A stretch of DNA of 30,259 nt from DASRJW01 sp035649435 (GTDB lineage Bacteria > Krumholzibacteriota > Krumholzibacteriia > G020349025), in assembly GCA_035649435.1 (NCBI GenBank), contig DASRJO010000180.1, positions 1 through 30,259 of the forward strand, written 5' to 3'. Of the stretch, positions 24,672 through 30,259 are shown piece by piece (within the stretch, counting starts at the first letter, position 1; each line of letters begins with the position of its first letter). The notes below the pieces were generated by a model that made no database searches, was not told the DNA's origin, and saw only the letters and a list, made by a program, of their open reading frames with translations. Both the position numbers and the translations under genes were made by a program.

Positions 24672-25184
24672 ATGCTACTGGTGCTCGTGCGTCATGGCCG
24701 CGCCGCGCGCGGCGGCGCTTGCGCCGACGCCGACCGGCCGCTCACACGCGCCGGCGAGCTGCAAGCGCAGTCCTTAGGCCTGGCCTTCCTGCGGCTCGGT
24801 CTGCAGCATGCGCGCGTGTGGACGAGCCCGGCGCTCCGCTGCCGCCGCACTGCAGAACTCCTCGCCTCGATCACCGGCCTGGATCCGATCCAGGTCCACG
24901 ATGCACTCGCCGCCGGCGTCGGCGCACAGCGCATCCTCGCTGCAATGTCCGCCGCACCCGCACATCCACCGCCATCGCAATGGATTCTCGTCGGCCATCA
25001 ACCCGATCTCGAAGACCTGGCCGCGCAACTCCTGGGTGTCGACACGTCGCGCATCGCCATCCCTCCCGGCGGCAGCATCGCCGTCGACTACACCCCCGAA
25101 TCGCCCGCAACCCTGCGCTGGGCGCTGCCCCCCGACCTCATGCGCGGCGAGGACATTGCCGGTCGCGATCCCCGCACGGCCTGA
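24672..25184 (+). CDS. sixA: SixA-type histidine phosphatase family protein
   Basis: A 170-residue histidine-phosphatase-superfamily protein of the SixA group, which removes phosphate from phosphohistidine on signalling proteins. Catalytic motif LVRHGRA (Arg7-His8-Gly9) at the start, DADRPLTRAGELQAQSLG, VWTSPALRCRRTAELL with the second Arg, and WILVGHQPDLEDLAAQLLG with the second His. The ATG lies 23 bp after the SpoIID-like stop. The last codons (RDPRTA) fall inside the left arm of a long inverted repeat. No phosphorelay partner is present in the window. Confidence 0.88.
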   Translation: MLLVLVRHGRAARGGACADADRPLTRAGELQAQSLGLAFLRLGLQHARVWTSPALRCRRTAELLASITGLDPIQVHDALAAGVGAQRILAAMSAAPAHPPPSQWILVGHQPDLEDLAAQLLGVDTSRIAIPPGGSIAVDYTPESPATLRWALPPDLMRGEDIAGRDPRTA

Positions 25185-25317
25185 CTCGCTTTTCGGCGGC
25201 GTCACGAGCGCGCCCGTGAGCGCAGGAGGCGTGAGCAGCGCTCGTGCCGAGCGACGAGCGCGCAGGAGCGCGCGCGAGGAGCGTCCGCCGAAAAGCGAGT
25301 CAGGCTGTGCGGGGATC
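25167..25317. repeat. 151-bp inverted-repeat (hairpin) element between convergent genes
   Basis: Two 33-bp arms (25167-25199 and 25285-25317) are reverse complements with one mismatch. They are separated by 85 bp that contain a nested 9-bp inverted repeat (CACGAGCGC at 25203-25211, GCGCTCGTG at 25238-25246) and GAGCGC-rich direct repeats. The left arm carries the end and stop of the sixA gene; the right arm carries the stop of the opposing gene. It could act as a bidirectional terminator, but there is no T-run. The arm length and complexity look more like a mobile REP/MITE-type element. Confidence 0.8.
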
Positions 25318-26344
25318 AATGATGCAGCAACGAATTCAAGATCCCCGCCAGAAACGGCAACGGATCTCGCATCGACCACGGAACGCGCAACGGCACGAGG
25401 GGAAGCGGGTCATCGTGCAACCCCGACTTGGACATCGGAAAGGTGCGCGAAAGCCGCCGCGCCGCGACCTGCGCCGGCATGTCGATGCCCGCTAGGCTCG
25501 CGTACCAGAGCGCCGGAAAGTCGACGCCATCCTCCGCCGCCAGGACCCAGCTACTTCCCGAGATCGTGCCGGCCGCTTGCAAGTCGATGCGTCCGAAGCG
25601 ATCCGGGGCCCAGATGAGGCGCGCGAATCCGCGCACACCGCGCGCGCGCAACCACTCCAAGCTGCTGGCGAGCAAGTCCTCGCCTTCGACGCTGGTGACG
25701 AGGATGCGCGGCGGCACATCGGCGACCCAGGCGAGAACACAAGACCCGGTGCAATGTCCGGCCGTGTCGAGGACGACTTGCACTTCGAAAGCGGGCTCGC
25801 CGCGCAGCACCGTGCGGCGGAGCGCTTTCTCGGTGCGGAAGTCTTCGGCTTCGTAGCCGTGCAAGTCGAGCGTTTCGACGTGCGTGAGCGTGTAGTGCGG
25901 TCGCAGCGCTGCTTGCTGGTCACGGATGAGATCGCGGCTGCGGCGCGAGCAGGGGATCAGCAGGGGGCGTGGTTCGAGGTGCGCCACGAGCTCGAGCAGG
26001 CGGCTACTCCAGGCGAGCGGCCGCGCCTCCAAGTCCGGCAAGTGGTGTCGCTGCACGCCGCGCGCCCAGATCGCGGGCTCGAAACGGCGCGATGCCAACA
26101 GGTGCAACGGCGTTCCGCGTTGGCGCAGACTCCAGACCGCCACCAGCGACGCGGCGCGTGGATCGACGAGCACGACGGGGCGATCGAACGTGACGTCCTC
26201 GCGGGACGCCACGGCCGCGGCTTCGACCCGCGTGAGCGACGGGCGAAGCGCATCGTCGCGCGTGCCCGTGGCGTTCCGTGTGGCTCGAGTGGCATCGCCA
26301 GAATCGATCAGTTCGCCCGCAGCACTCCGCCCGCTCTCCGGCAC
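25316..26344 (-). CDS. Reduced ATP-grasp-like protein, function unknown
   Basis: A 342-residue protein. After a poorly conserved N-terminus (about 1-52), VVLVDPRAASLVAVWSLRQRGTPLHLLASRRF and LLELVAHLEPRPLLIPCSRRSRDLI resemble the preATP-grasp domain of COG3919-type ATP-grasp enzymes. The middle (AFEVQVVLDTAGHCTGSCVLAW...) and the end (LEWLRARGVRGFARLIWAPDRFGRIDLQAAG...GVDFPALWYASLAGID) follow the same fold order. The usual metal-binding Glu-Ile-Asn-Pro-Arg of the last block is Leu-Gln-Ala-Ala-Gly here, and the lysine-rich central subdomain is shortened. The enzyme may be inactive or a binding-only relative. The GTG start is supported by GGAGG at 26349-26353. The stop sits in the right arm of the inverted repeat. 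Confidence 0.6.
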   Translation of the reverse strand: MPESGRSAAGELIDSGDATRATRNATGTRDDALRPSLTRVEAAAVASREDVTFDRPVVLVDPRAASLVAVWSLRQRGTPLHLLASRRFEPAIWARGVQRHHLPDLEARPLAWSSRLLELVAHLEPRPLLIPCSRRSRDLIRDQQAALRPHYTLTHVETLDLHGYEAEDFRTEKALRRTVLRGEPAFEVQVVLDTAGHCTGSCVLAWVADVPPRILVTSVEGEDLLASSLEWLRARGVRGFARLIWAPDRFGRIDLQAAGTISGSSWVLAAEDGVDFPALWYASLAGIDMPAQVAARRLSRTFPMSKSGLHDDPLPLVPLRVPWSMRDPLPFLAGILNSLLHH

Positions 26345-26688
26345 GCGGCCTCCAGACGCCGTGCGCCGGGCTTCGCTGCGACCCGATCACGCGGCACGAA
26401 CCGGGCAGCAGGGAGCGTGCCACGCTGCGCCTCGAGGCGCTGCACCTTGGTGTCGCGATGACATGGACCACGATCGATCTCGACGTCCGCGCATTGGTGA
26501 CTTGGTTGGATGCCGCGCGTGAGCTGGAGTGCGGGTTTCAGCGCGACATGCTGCACGCACGTGCAGGCGGCAGGACCCGCGGCCAGCTGGAGCGCTGAAC
26601 GCGTGGGATGCATGGGCACGGCGGCCGCGCCGCGTTGACAGCGTGCGCACGATTTGATAGCTTGCCTCGGCTCATCGTCGATTGGATC
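26345..26688. other. 344-bp intergenic region between the ATP-grasp-like gene and tRNA-Asp
   Basis: Holds the Shine-Dalgarno of the minus-strand gene (26349-26353) and the tRNA promoter (26635-26663). Short open frames on both strands show no recognisable domains. I see no further gene. Confidence 0.6.
26635..26663 (+). promoter_or_regulatory. Sigma70-type promoter of tRNA-Asp
   Basis: Perfect TTGACA (26635-26640), 17-bp spacer, TAGCTT (26658-26663). Transcription would begin about 20 bp before the mature tRNA. Confidence 0.65.
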
Positions 26689-26766
26689 GGGGACGTAGTT
26701 CAGCCTGGTTAGAACGCCGGCCTGTCAAGCCGGAGGTCGCGGGTTCGATCCCCGTCGTCCCCGCCA
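26689..26766 (+). tRNA. tRNA-Asp (anticodon GTC)
   Basis: A 78-nt tRNA. The 7-bp acceptor stem GGGGACG pairs with CGTCCCC; the D-arm contains AGCCTGGTTAGA; the anticodon stem CCGGC/GCCGG flanks the loop CTGTCAA with anticodon GTC (26724-26726). The T-arm contains GGTTCGATCC. The 3' CCA is encoded (26764-26766). It converges on the phosphatase gene 43 bp downstream. Confidence 0.97.
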
Positions 26767-26809
26767 TCCACACTCCTGGATCGCCACGTTCTCCCCATTT
26801 CCGGCAAGC

Positions 26810-28444
26810 TCAGTCGAGACGACGCAGCAGCAACAACGTGCGGTCGTCGGGGGCGCCATTGCCGTCGAGGAAGCTGTCGACGCGGGCGAAGATCTCGTTC
26901 GGGATCGTGTCGATGGCGCGATCCTGCAGCGACGCCAAGATGGACGGCACCGATTCGTGATCCCCGAACATGTCGGGCTGAGCGTCCTCGCGCACGATGT
27001 GCGCCTCGGGGATGCCATCGCTCCATGCCGCCAACAATCCGCCGGGCGGAATCTCCACCGAACCGGTCTCGAACTCGGCGCCCGGCAGCAGGCCCACCGG
27101 GGGGCCGGTCGAAGCCAGGTGCTGCGTAGCGCCGTTCGGGACCACGATGACGGGAGGCTCGTGCCCGGCGTTGACGTAGTGCAAGCGATGGCGCTTCGCG
27201 TCGAGGATGCCGACGAACATGGTGCAATAACTCATGGCGTCGGTGGAGCGATACATCTGCGCGTCCAAACGCTTGACGAGGTCGAGTGGATCCAAGCACA
27301 GCTCCGCGAGCGAGCGCACACCCGCGAGTGCGTTGGCCATGAGGAGTGCGGCGCCGACGCCATGGCCGACGACGTCCCCGAGCACGAAAGCGAAGCTGCC
27401 GTTGGGCAAGGGCAAGACATCGTAGAGATCGCCGCCGACCTCGGTCGAAGGCTCGAGCCGCGCGCACAGCTCGTAACCCGGCGGGGCCTCCAAGGCGTGC
27501 GGCAGGAGATCGCGTTGGATGCGACGCGCGGTTTCCATTTCCTGCTGCATCCGGTCTTTCTCCCGCTGCATGTCCAACAGGCGCGCGTTGGTGATCTTGA
27601 CCGCCAGGATGTTGGCCAGCAGCGCCAAATGCCGCAGATGATCCTTGTGGTAGGGCTGGGTGAATTCGGTCGAATCGACGTAGAGAACGCCGATCACGCG
27701 CGTGTTGTCGAACAACGGCGCCACCAGCGCCGAGCGAATCTTGCCGAGGATGACGCTGGCCTGGGCCTGGAAGCGTTGGTCGGCCTGGGCATCGTGCACC
27801 AGCAACGAGGCTCGTTCCGTGATCACCGTCTGCACCATGGTTTGGCTCAAGGCGAGCTGCACGTTCGGATTCTCGCCCTTGCTGCGCGCGGCGCGCATGA
27901 CCGGCTGGCCGTCCTCGTCGAGGAGGAGGAGGCAGGCACGATGGAAAGGAACGACGCGTTCCACGGTATCGAGGCAGGCGCGGAAGATCTCCTCTTCCGG
28001 TTGATGCCGCACCAGGAATTCGCCCATGTCCATCAAGATCTGCGACAGGTCGACGCCGTCGGTCTTCTCCTGCGCCGGTCTGAGCTCCATCCAGTTGAGC
28101 CGGAATGTGGAGTCGAGCTGCACGTCCTCGCGGAATGCCGGCTGCACCGGCTGATCGTCCACCTGCACGCTGAGCGCGACGTTGCCGAAAGCGACCTGAT
28201 CGTTCGGGTTGAGCCTCTGGGGTGCGCGCACACGGATGCCGTTCACGGTGGTGCCGTTGCGACTGCCCGAGTCCTCGAGGATGAGGATGTCGCCGTCGCG
28301 CCGAACGAGCGCATGCAGGCGCGATACGGAGCGGTCCGGCAGCGACACCTCGAGGTCGGAGCTGCGACCGATGCGCGTTTCGCCGGCGGCGAGGGGCCAG
28401 GTTCGCATGCTACCGCTGATCAGTCCGGTGAGCTTGATCTCCAT
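26810..28444 (-). CDS. FHA-GAF-SpoIIE/PP2C-type phosphatase
   Basis: A 544-residue soluble signalling phosphatase. FHA domain (about 18-92): ETRIGRSSDLEVSLPDRSVSRLHALV with Arg27 and the SxxH motif (Ser41, His44), then DSGSRNGTTVNG, the phosphothreonine-binding pattern. GAF domain (about 140-285): ILMDMGEFLVRHQPEEEIFRACLDTV...VAPLFDNTRVIGVLYVDS. A short coiled coil (about 288-312) leads into the PP2C/SpoIIE domain (315-544). That domain has EVGGDLYDV (Asp339), LGDVVGHGVGAAL (Asp357), HYVNAGHEPP, AAWSDGIPEA and DDRTLLL, the metal-binding aspartates of an active enzyme. Such proteins dephosphorylate anti-anti-sigma factors; no partner is encoded nearby. The ATG at 28444 was chosen because the FHA domain starts there. 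Confidence 0.93.
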   Translation of the reverse strand: MEIKLTGLISGSMRTWPLAAGETRIGRSSDLEVSLPDRSVSRLHALVRRDGDILILEDSGSRNGTTVNGIRVRAPQRLNPNDQVAFGNVALSVQVDDQPVQPAFREDVQLDSTFRLNWMELRPAQEKTDGVDLSQILMDMGEFLVRHQPEEEIFRACLDTVERVVPFHRACLLLLDEDGQPVMRAARSKGENPNVQLALSQTMVQTVITERASLLVHDAQADQRFQAQASVILGKIRSALVAPLFDNTRVIGVLYVDSTEFTQPYHKDHLRHLALLANILAVKITNARLLDMQREKDRMQQEMETARRIQRDLLPHALEAPPGYELCARLEPSTEVGGDLYDVLPLPNGSFAFVLGDVVGHGVGAALLMANALAGVRSLAELCLDPLDLVKRLDAQMYRSTDAMSYCTMFVGILDAKRHRLHYVNAGHEPPVIVVPNGATQHLASTGPPVGLLPGAEFETGSVEIPPGGLLAAWSDGIPEAHIVREDAQPDMFGDHESVPSILASLQDRAIDTIPNEIFARVDSFLDGNGAPDDRTLLLLRRLD

Positions 28445-28490
28445 GCGCTGACGGTAGCGGTGGAATGGGGCGCGGTCAAGTTCCGCGGGC

Positions 28491-29201
28491 TCATGCCTCG
28501 ATGTCGCCTGCCGCCGCACGGTCGACGAGGATGGTCAAGGTCTCGTGGCGCAAAGCATGGGGCGGAAACCGCAAGGGATCATGCGCCGCGTGGAGCACAC
28601 CGTGCAGCGCGCGGGCCTTGCTCCTGCCGTGGGCGACGAGCAGAAGGGCACGTGCCGCGTTGAGAAGCGGCGGCGTCACCGTGAGGCGCGGCGCGATGGC
28701 CGGCGCCGGTGTGGTCACGACGTAGCGCTCGCGCTCTTGCACGGCGGGACTGCCCGGGAACAGCGACGCCGTGTGTGCATCGGGACCGAGACCGAGGAGA
28801 ACGAGATCCAGGCACGGTGGCCGTCCCAGTTGCGCACACAGCAGATCCTCGTAAGCACGTGCCGCGGCATCGAGGTCGGCTGCAGTGGACGGCATCGGAT
28901 GGATCTGGTCGGCGGGAATGGGGACGTGATCGAGAAGCGCGTTGCGTGCCATGCAAGCATTGTTCTCCGCAGAGTCGGCGGGGACTGCGCGCTCGTCACC
29001 CCAATAGACATGCACACGCCCCCAGTCGACACCGGGCGCGACGGCTAAGCGCGCATAGATCCCGACCGGGGTCGATCCGCCCGCGAGCGCGAGAGTGCAC
29101 CTGTCCCGCGACGTTGCTGCGTCGGCGATGGCGACGAGAATGCGCCGCACCGCCTCTTCCTCCACGCTCGAGGCGTCACGGAGAACGATGCATCGTCGCA
29201 T
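28491..29201 (-). CDS. pgl: 6-phosphogluconolactonase
   Basis: Hydrolyses 6-phosphogluconolactone in the oxidative pentose phosphate pathway (DevB/SOL type). It has 236 residues, the family length. Motifs: LALAGGSTPVGIY (38-49), VYWGDERAVPADSAENNACMARNALL, DLVLLGLGPDAHTASLFPG, and PRLTVTPPLLNAARALLLVAHG. An in-frame GTG at 29228 would add nine residues, but an 11-bp hairpin ends 6 bases before it and would cover its ribosome site, so I prefer the ATG at 29201. It lies 46 bp before the phosphatase gene and may be co-transcribed with it. No zwf or gnd is visible in the window. Confidence 0.92.
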   Translation of the reverse strand: MRRCIVLRDASSVEEEAVRRILVAIADAATSRDRCTLALAGGSTPVGIYARLAVAPGVDWGRVHVYWGDERAVPADSAENNACMARNALLDHVPIPADQIHPMPSTAADLDAAARAYEDLLCAQLGRPPCLDLVLLGLGPDAHTASLFPGSPAVQERERYVVTTPAPAIAPRLTVTPPLLNAARALLLVAHGRSKARALHGVLHAAHDPLRFPPHALRHETLTILVDRAAAGDIEA

Positions 29202-29233
29202 GGCTTCGACCGAGGGGATGGTGGCCACATTTC

Positions 29234-29265
29234 AAGACGGGCGGAGTCGAAACCCCGCCCGTCTT
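29234..29265 (-). promoter_or_regulatory. 11-bp hairpin in the pgl leader
   Basis: AAGACGGGCGG (29234-29244) and CCGCCCGTCTT (29255-29265) form a perfect 11-bp stem with a 10-base loop. On the minus strand no T-run follows, so a terminator for the upstream gene is less likely than a leader structure. On the plus strand TTTGTCT follows, but no plus-strand gene reads into it. Confidence 0.55.
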
Positions 29266-29399
29266 TGTCTCCTGTGCAACGCCCCGGAGCGTTGGGTTGA
29301 GCGCGCCAGGAGAAGTGAACCCGCGGCGACCGCGGCTCCCGACCCGTCACACAACACTCCATCGGGTCGGCCCGTGGCATCCAAATCTGCAGTGAGAGA

Positions 29400-29439
29400 A
29401 GTGTAGGCTCGTCCCCCGCGAAGTCAATGCGAATCGCAT
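29400..29439 (-). promoter_or_regulatory. Promoter with palindromic operator upstream of pgl
   Basis: On the minus strand TTGACT (29427-29422), a 16-bp spacer, and TACACT (29405-29400) form a good sigma70-type promoter. The 13-bp perfect palindrome ATGCGA-A-TCGCAT (29427-29439) abuts and shares one base with the -35 box, the place of a repressor or activator site. Transcription would start near 29393, giving a leader of about 190 nt. Confidence 0.5.
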
Positions 29440-29486
29440 GGAACCGCGGCCCGGGCGTGCGCTTCGGCGCGGCCCCCTTCCGGGCT

Positions 29487-30259
29487 TCAGAGCTCGAGCA
29501 GGCCGAGGCGCTCGCGCGCCAAGTCGGCGAGATCGAGGCTGCTCTTGCGCGCGTCCCCGACCGGGCTCGCGACCAGCTGGATGCCGTTGTGCGTGATGCG
29601 GGCGCGGCGGTGCAGATGCCCGCTCACGACCGCGCGGACGGCAGAGAACCGCTCGAGGCAGCTGCCGAGCCGGGCGCTCCCGAGGTAGGCATCGAAGAAC
29701 GGGCTGTCGCCGAAGATTCCGCGCTGCACCAAGGCGGGGAACGGCAGCACGTGGATGATGCCCACGATCGCGGCGGCATCGCGGACGGCGTGGAGCTGCG
29801 TTTCGAGACGTTGCAGCATCCAGGCGGCGATGTCTTCGTCCCCGGCCCAGTCGCCGCCCAGGTGACTCGGATGCGCGCCAGGATCGGGGGATGGGATCGG
29901 TCGCGGCCAGAACACGTGGCCGCGATCGTAGGCGCGGTGACCGCGCCAGAACCCTCGCGCATAGGTCCGAGTGTCGGCCACGCCATCCAGACAGGGATCG
30001 CGCAATGTGAAATCGTACCAACCCGGCACACCGACGAACGCGACCTCCTGCCAAAGCACGGGGTCGAGCCCGAGGTAGGTGAAGCCGGCGGCGGAGGCGA
30101 CCGCGGGCAGCAGGCGCTCGAACTTTTCTCGGCTGTCGGCGGCCACGGGGGGATCGCCTTCGACGAAGAGATCGTGATTGCCTGCCAAGTACAGACGCAA
30201 CGCGGGAATGGCAGCGAGCGTGCGCAAGCTCGAGTCGACATCGCGCAAGGTCTCGGCCA
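29487..30259 (-). CDS. Metallophosphoesterase family protein (5'-truncated)
   Basis: Calcineurin-like phosphoesterase that runs off the right edge, so the start and the first metal-binding blocks are missing. Visible blocks are LYLAGNHDLFVEG (GNHD), VGVPGWYDF, GIIHVLPFPALV with the conserved His, and AVVSGHLHRRARI (GHLH). The frame is open to the window edge (codons for Ala-Glu-Thr precede the first TTG). The block FVGVPGWYDFTLRDPC and the long central insert distinguish it from the metallophosphoesterase at 12390. Substrate is unknown. It lies upstream of pgl on the same strand but with its own promoter region between them. Confidence 0.9.
   Translation of the reverse strand, partial: AETLRDVDSSLRTLAAIPALRLYLAGNHDLFVEGDPPVAADSREKFERLLPAVASAAGFTYLGLDPVLWQEVAFVGVPGWYDFTLRDPCLDGVADTRTYARGFWRGHRAYDRGHVFWPRPIPSPDPGAHPSHLGGDWAGDEDIAAWMLQRLETQLHAVRDAAAIVGIIHVLPFPALVQRGIFGDSPFFDAYLGSARLGSCLERFSAVRAVVSGHLHRRARITHNGIQLVASPVGDARKSSLDLADLARERLGLLEL

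Noticed and set aside
26957..28663. 568-residue plus-strand frame
   Set aside because: Antisense to the FHA-GAF-SpoIIE gene, which has intact motifs.
29234..29265. Intrinsic terminator of the right-edge metallophosphoesterase
   Set aside because: On the minus strand the stem is followed by TTGAAATG, not a T-run, and it lies downstream of a separate promoter; a leader hairpin fits better.

Overview
The window is GC-rich, gene-dense bacterial chromosome. It has short intergenic gaps, frequent GTG starts and several ATGA/GTGA stop-start overlaps. The best lineage clue is a 1,413-residue secreted C25 (gingipain/PorU-like) cysteine peptidase with an FlgD-like C-terminal domain. That architecture is common in the FCB group and in neighbouring candidate phyla such as Eisenbacteria. 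Outer-membrane-type proteins and a peptidoglycan recycling set fit a Gram-negative cell. There is no rRNA or ribosomal-protein marker, so the assignment is an inference. No transposase, integrase, phage gene or CRISPR array was seen.

Layout. 1-2842 (+): CoA-transferase subunit B (cut by the window edge), 3-hydroxybutyryl-CoA dehydrogenase, a crotonase-fold enzyme with an atypical active site, and a DUF488 protein. 2870-4341 (-): a geranylgeranyl-reductase-type flavoprotein followed by a 2x[4Fe-4S] ferredoxin. 4342-5169: an 828-bp stretch with no recognisable gene. It holds a CRP/FNR-like dyad and six tandem ~52-bp units, each starting with a Shine-Dalgarno-ATG and a conserved short peptide. 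5170-8856 (-): a three-subunit acyl-CoA carboxylase operon (carboxyltransferase, biotin carboxylase, biotin carrier) behind a good sigma70-type promoter. 9077-11689 (+): ECF sigma factor, membrane anti-sigma factor and a probable outer-membrane barrel protein. 11939-14192 (+): a small exported protein, a metallophosphoesterase and ornithine carbamoyltransferase. 14125-15498 (-): a cyclic-2,3-diphosphoglycerate-synthetase/COG2403-type P-loop protein whose 3' end overlaps argF by 68 bp. 15761-20002 (+): the C25 peptidase. 20107-25184 (+): murQ, a ChaN-like protein, anmK, SpoIID-like protein and SixA-type phosphatase. 25167-25317: a long inverted repeat joining the ends of two convergent genes. 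25316-26344 (-): a reduced ATP-grasp-like protein. 26689-26766 (+): tRNA-Asp. 26810-30259 (-): an FHA-GAF-SpoIIE phosphatase, 6-phosphogluconolactonase with a structured upstream region, and a second metallophosphoesterase cut by the right edge.

How the genes work together. The left third is acyl-CoA metabolism: ketone-body/butanoyl-CoA steps, a possible decarboxylase-type crotonase and a biotin-dependent carboxylase. The murQ-chaN-anmK-spoIID cluster reads as one peptidoglycan turnover pathway. SpoIID-family enzymes can cut glycan strands to give 1,6-anhydroMurNAc ends, AnmK phosphorylates anhydroMurNAc to MurNAc-6-P, and MurQ splits MurNAc-6-P to GlcNAc-6-P and lactate. Signalling is represented by the ECF/anti-sigma pair, the SpoIIE-type phosphatase and SixA. 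The two least explained structures are the tandem mini-ORF array (4809-5120) and the 151-bp hairpin element (25167-25317).
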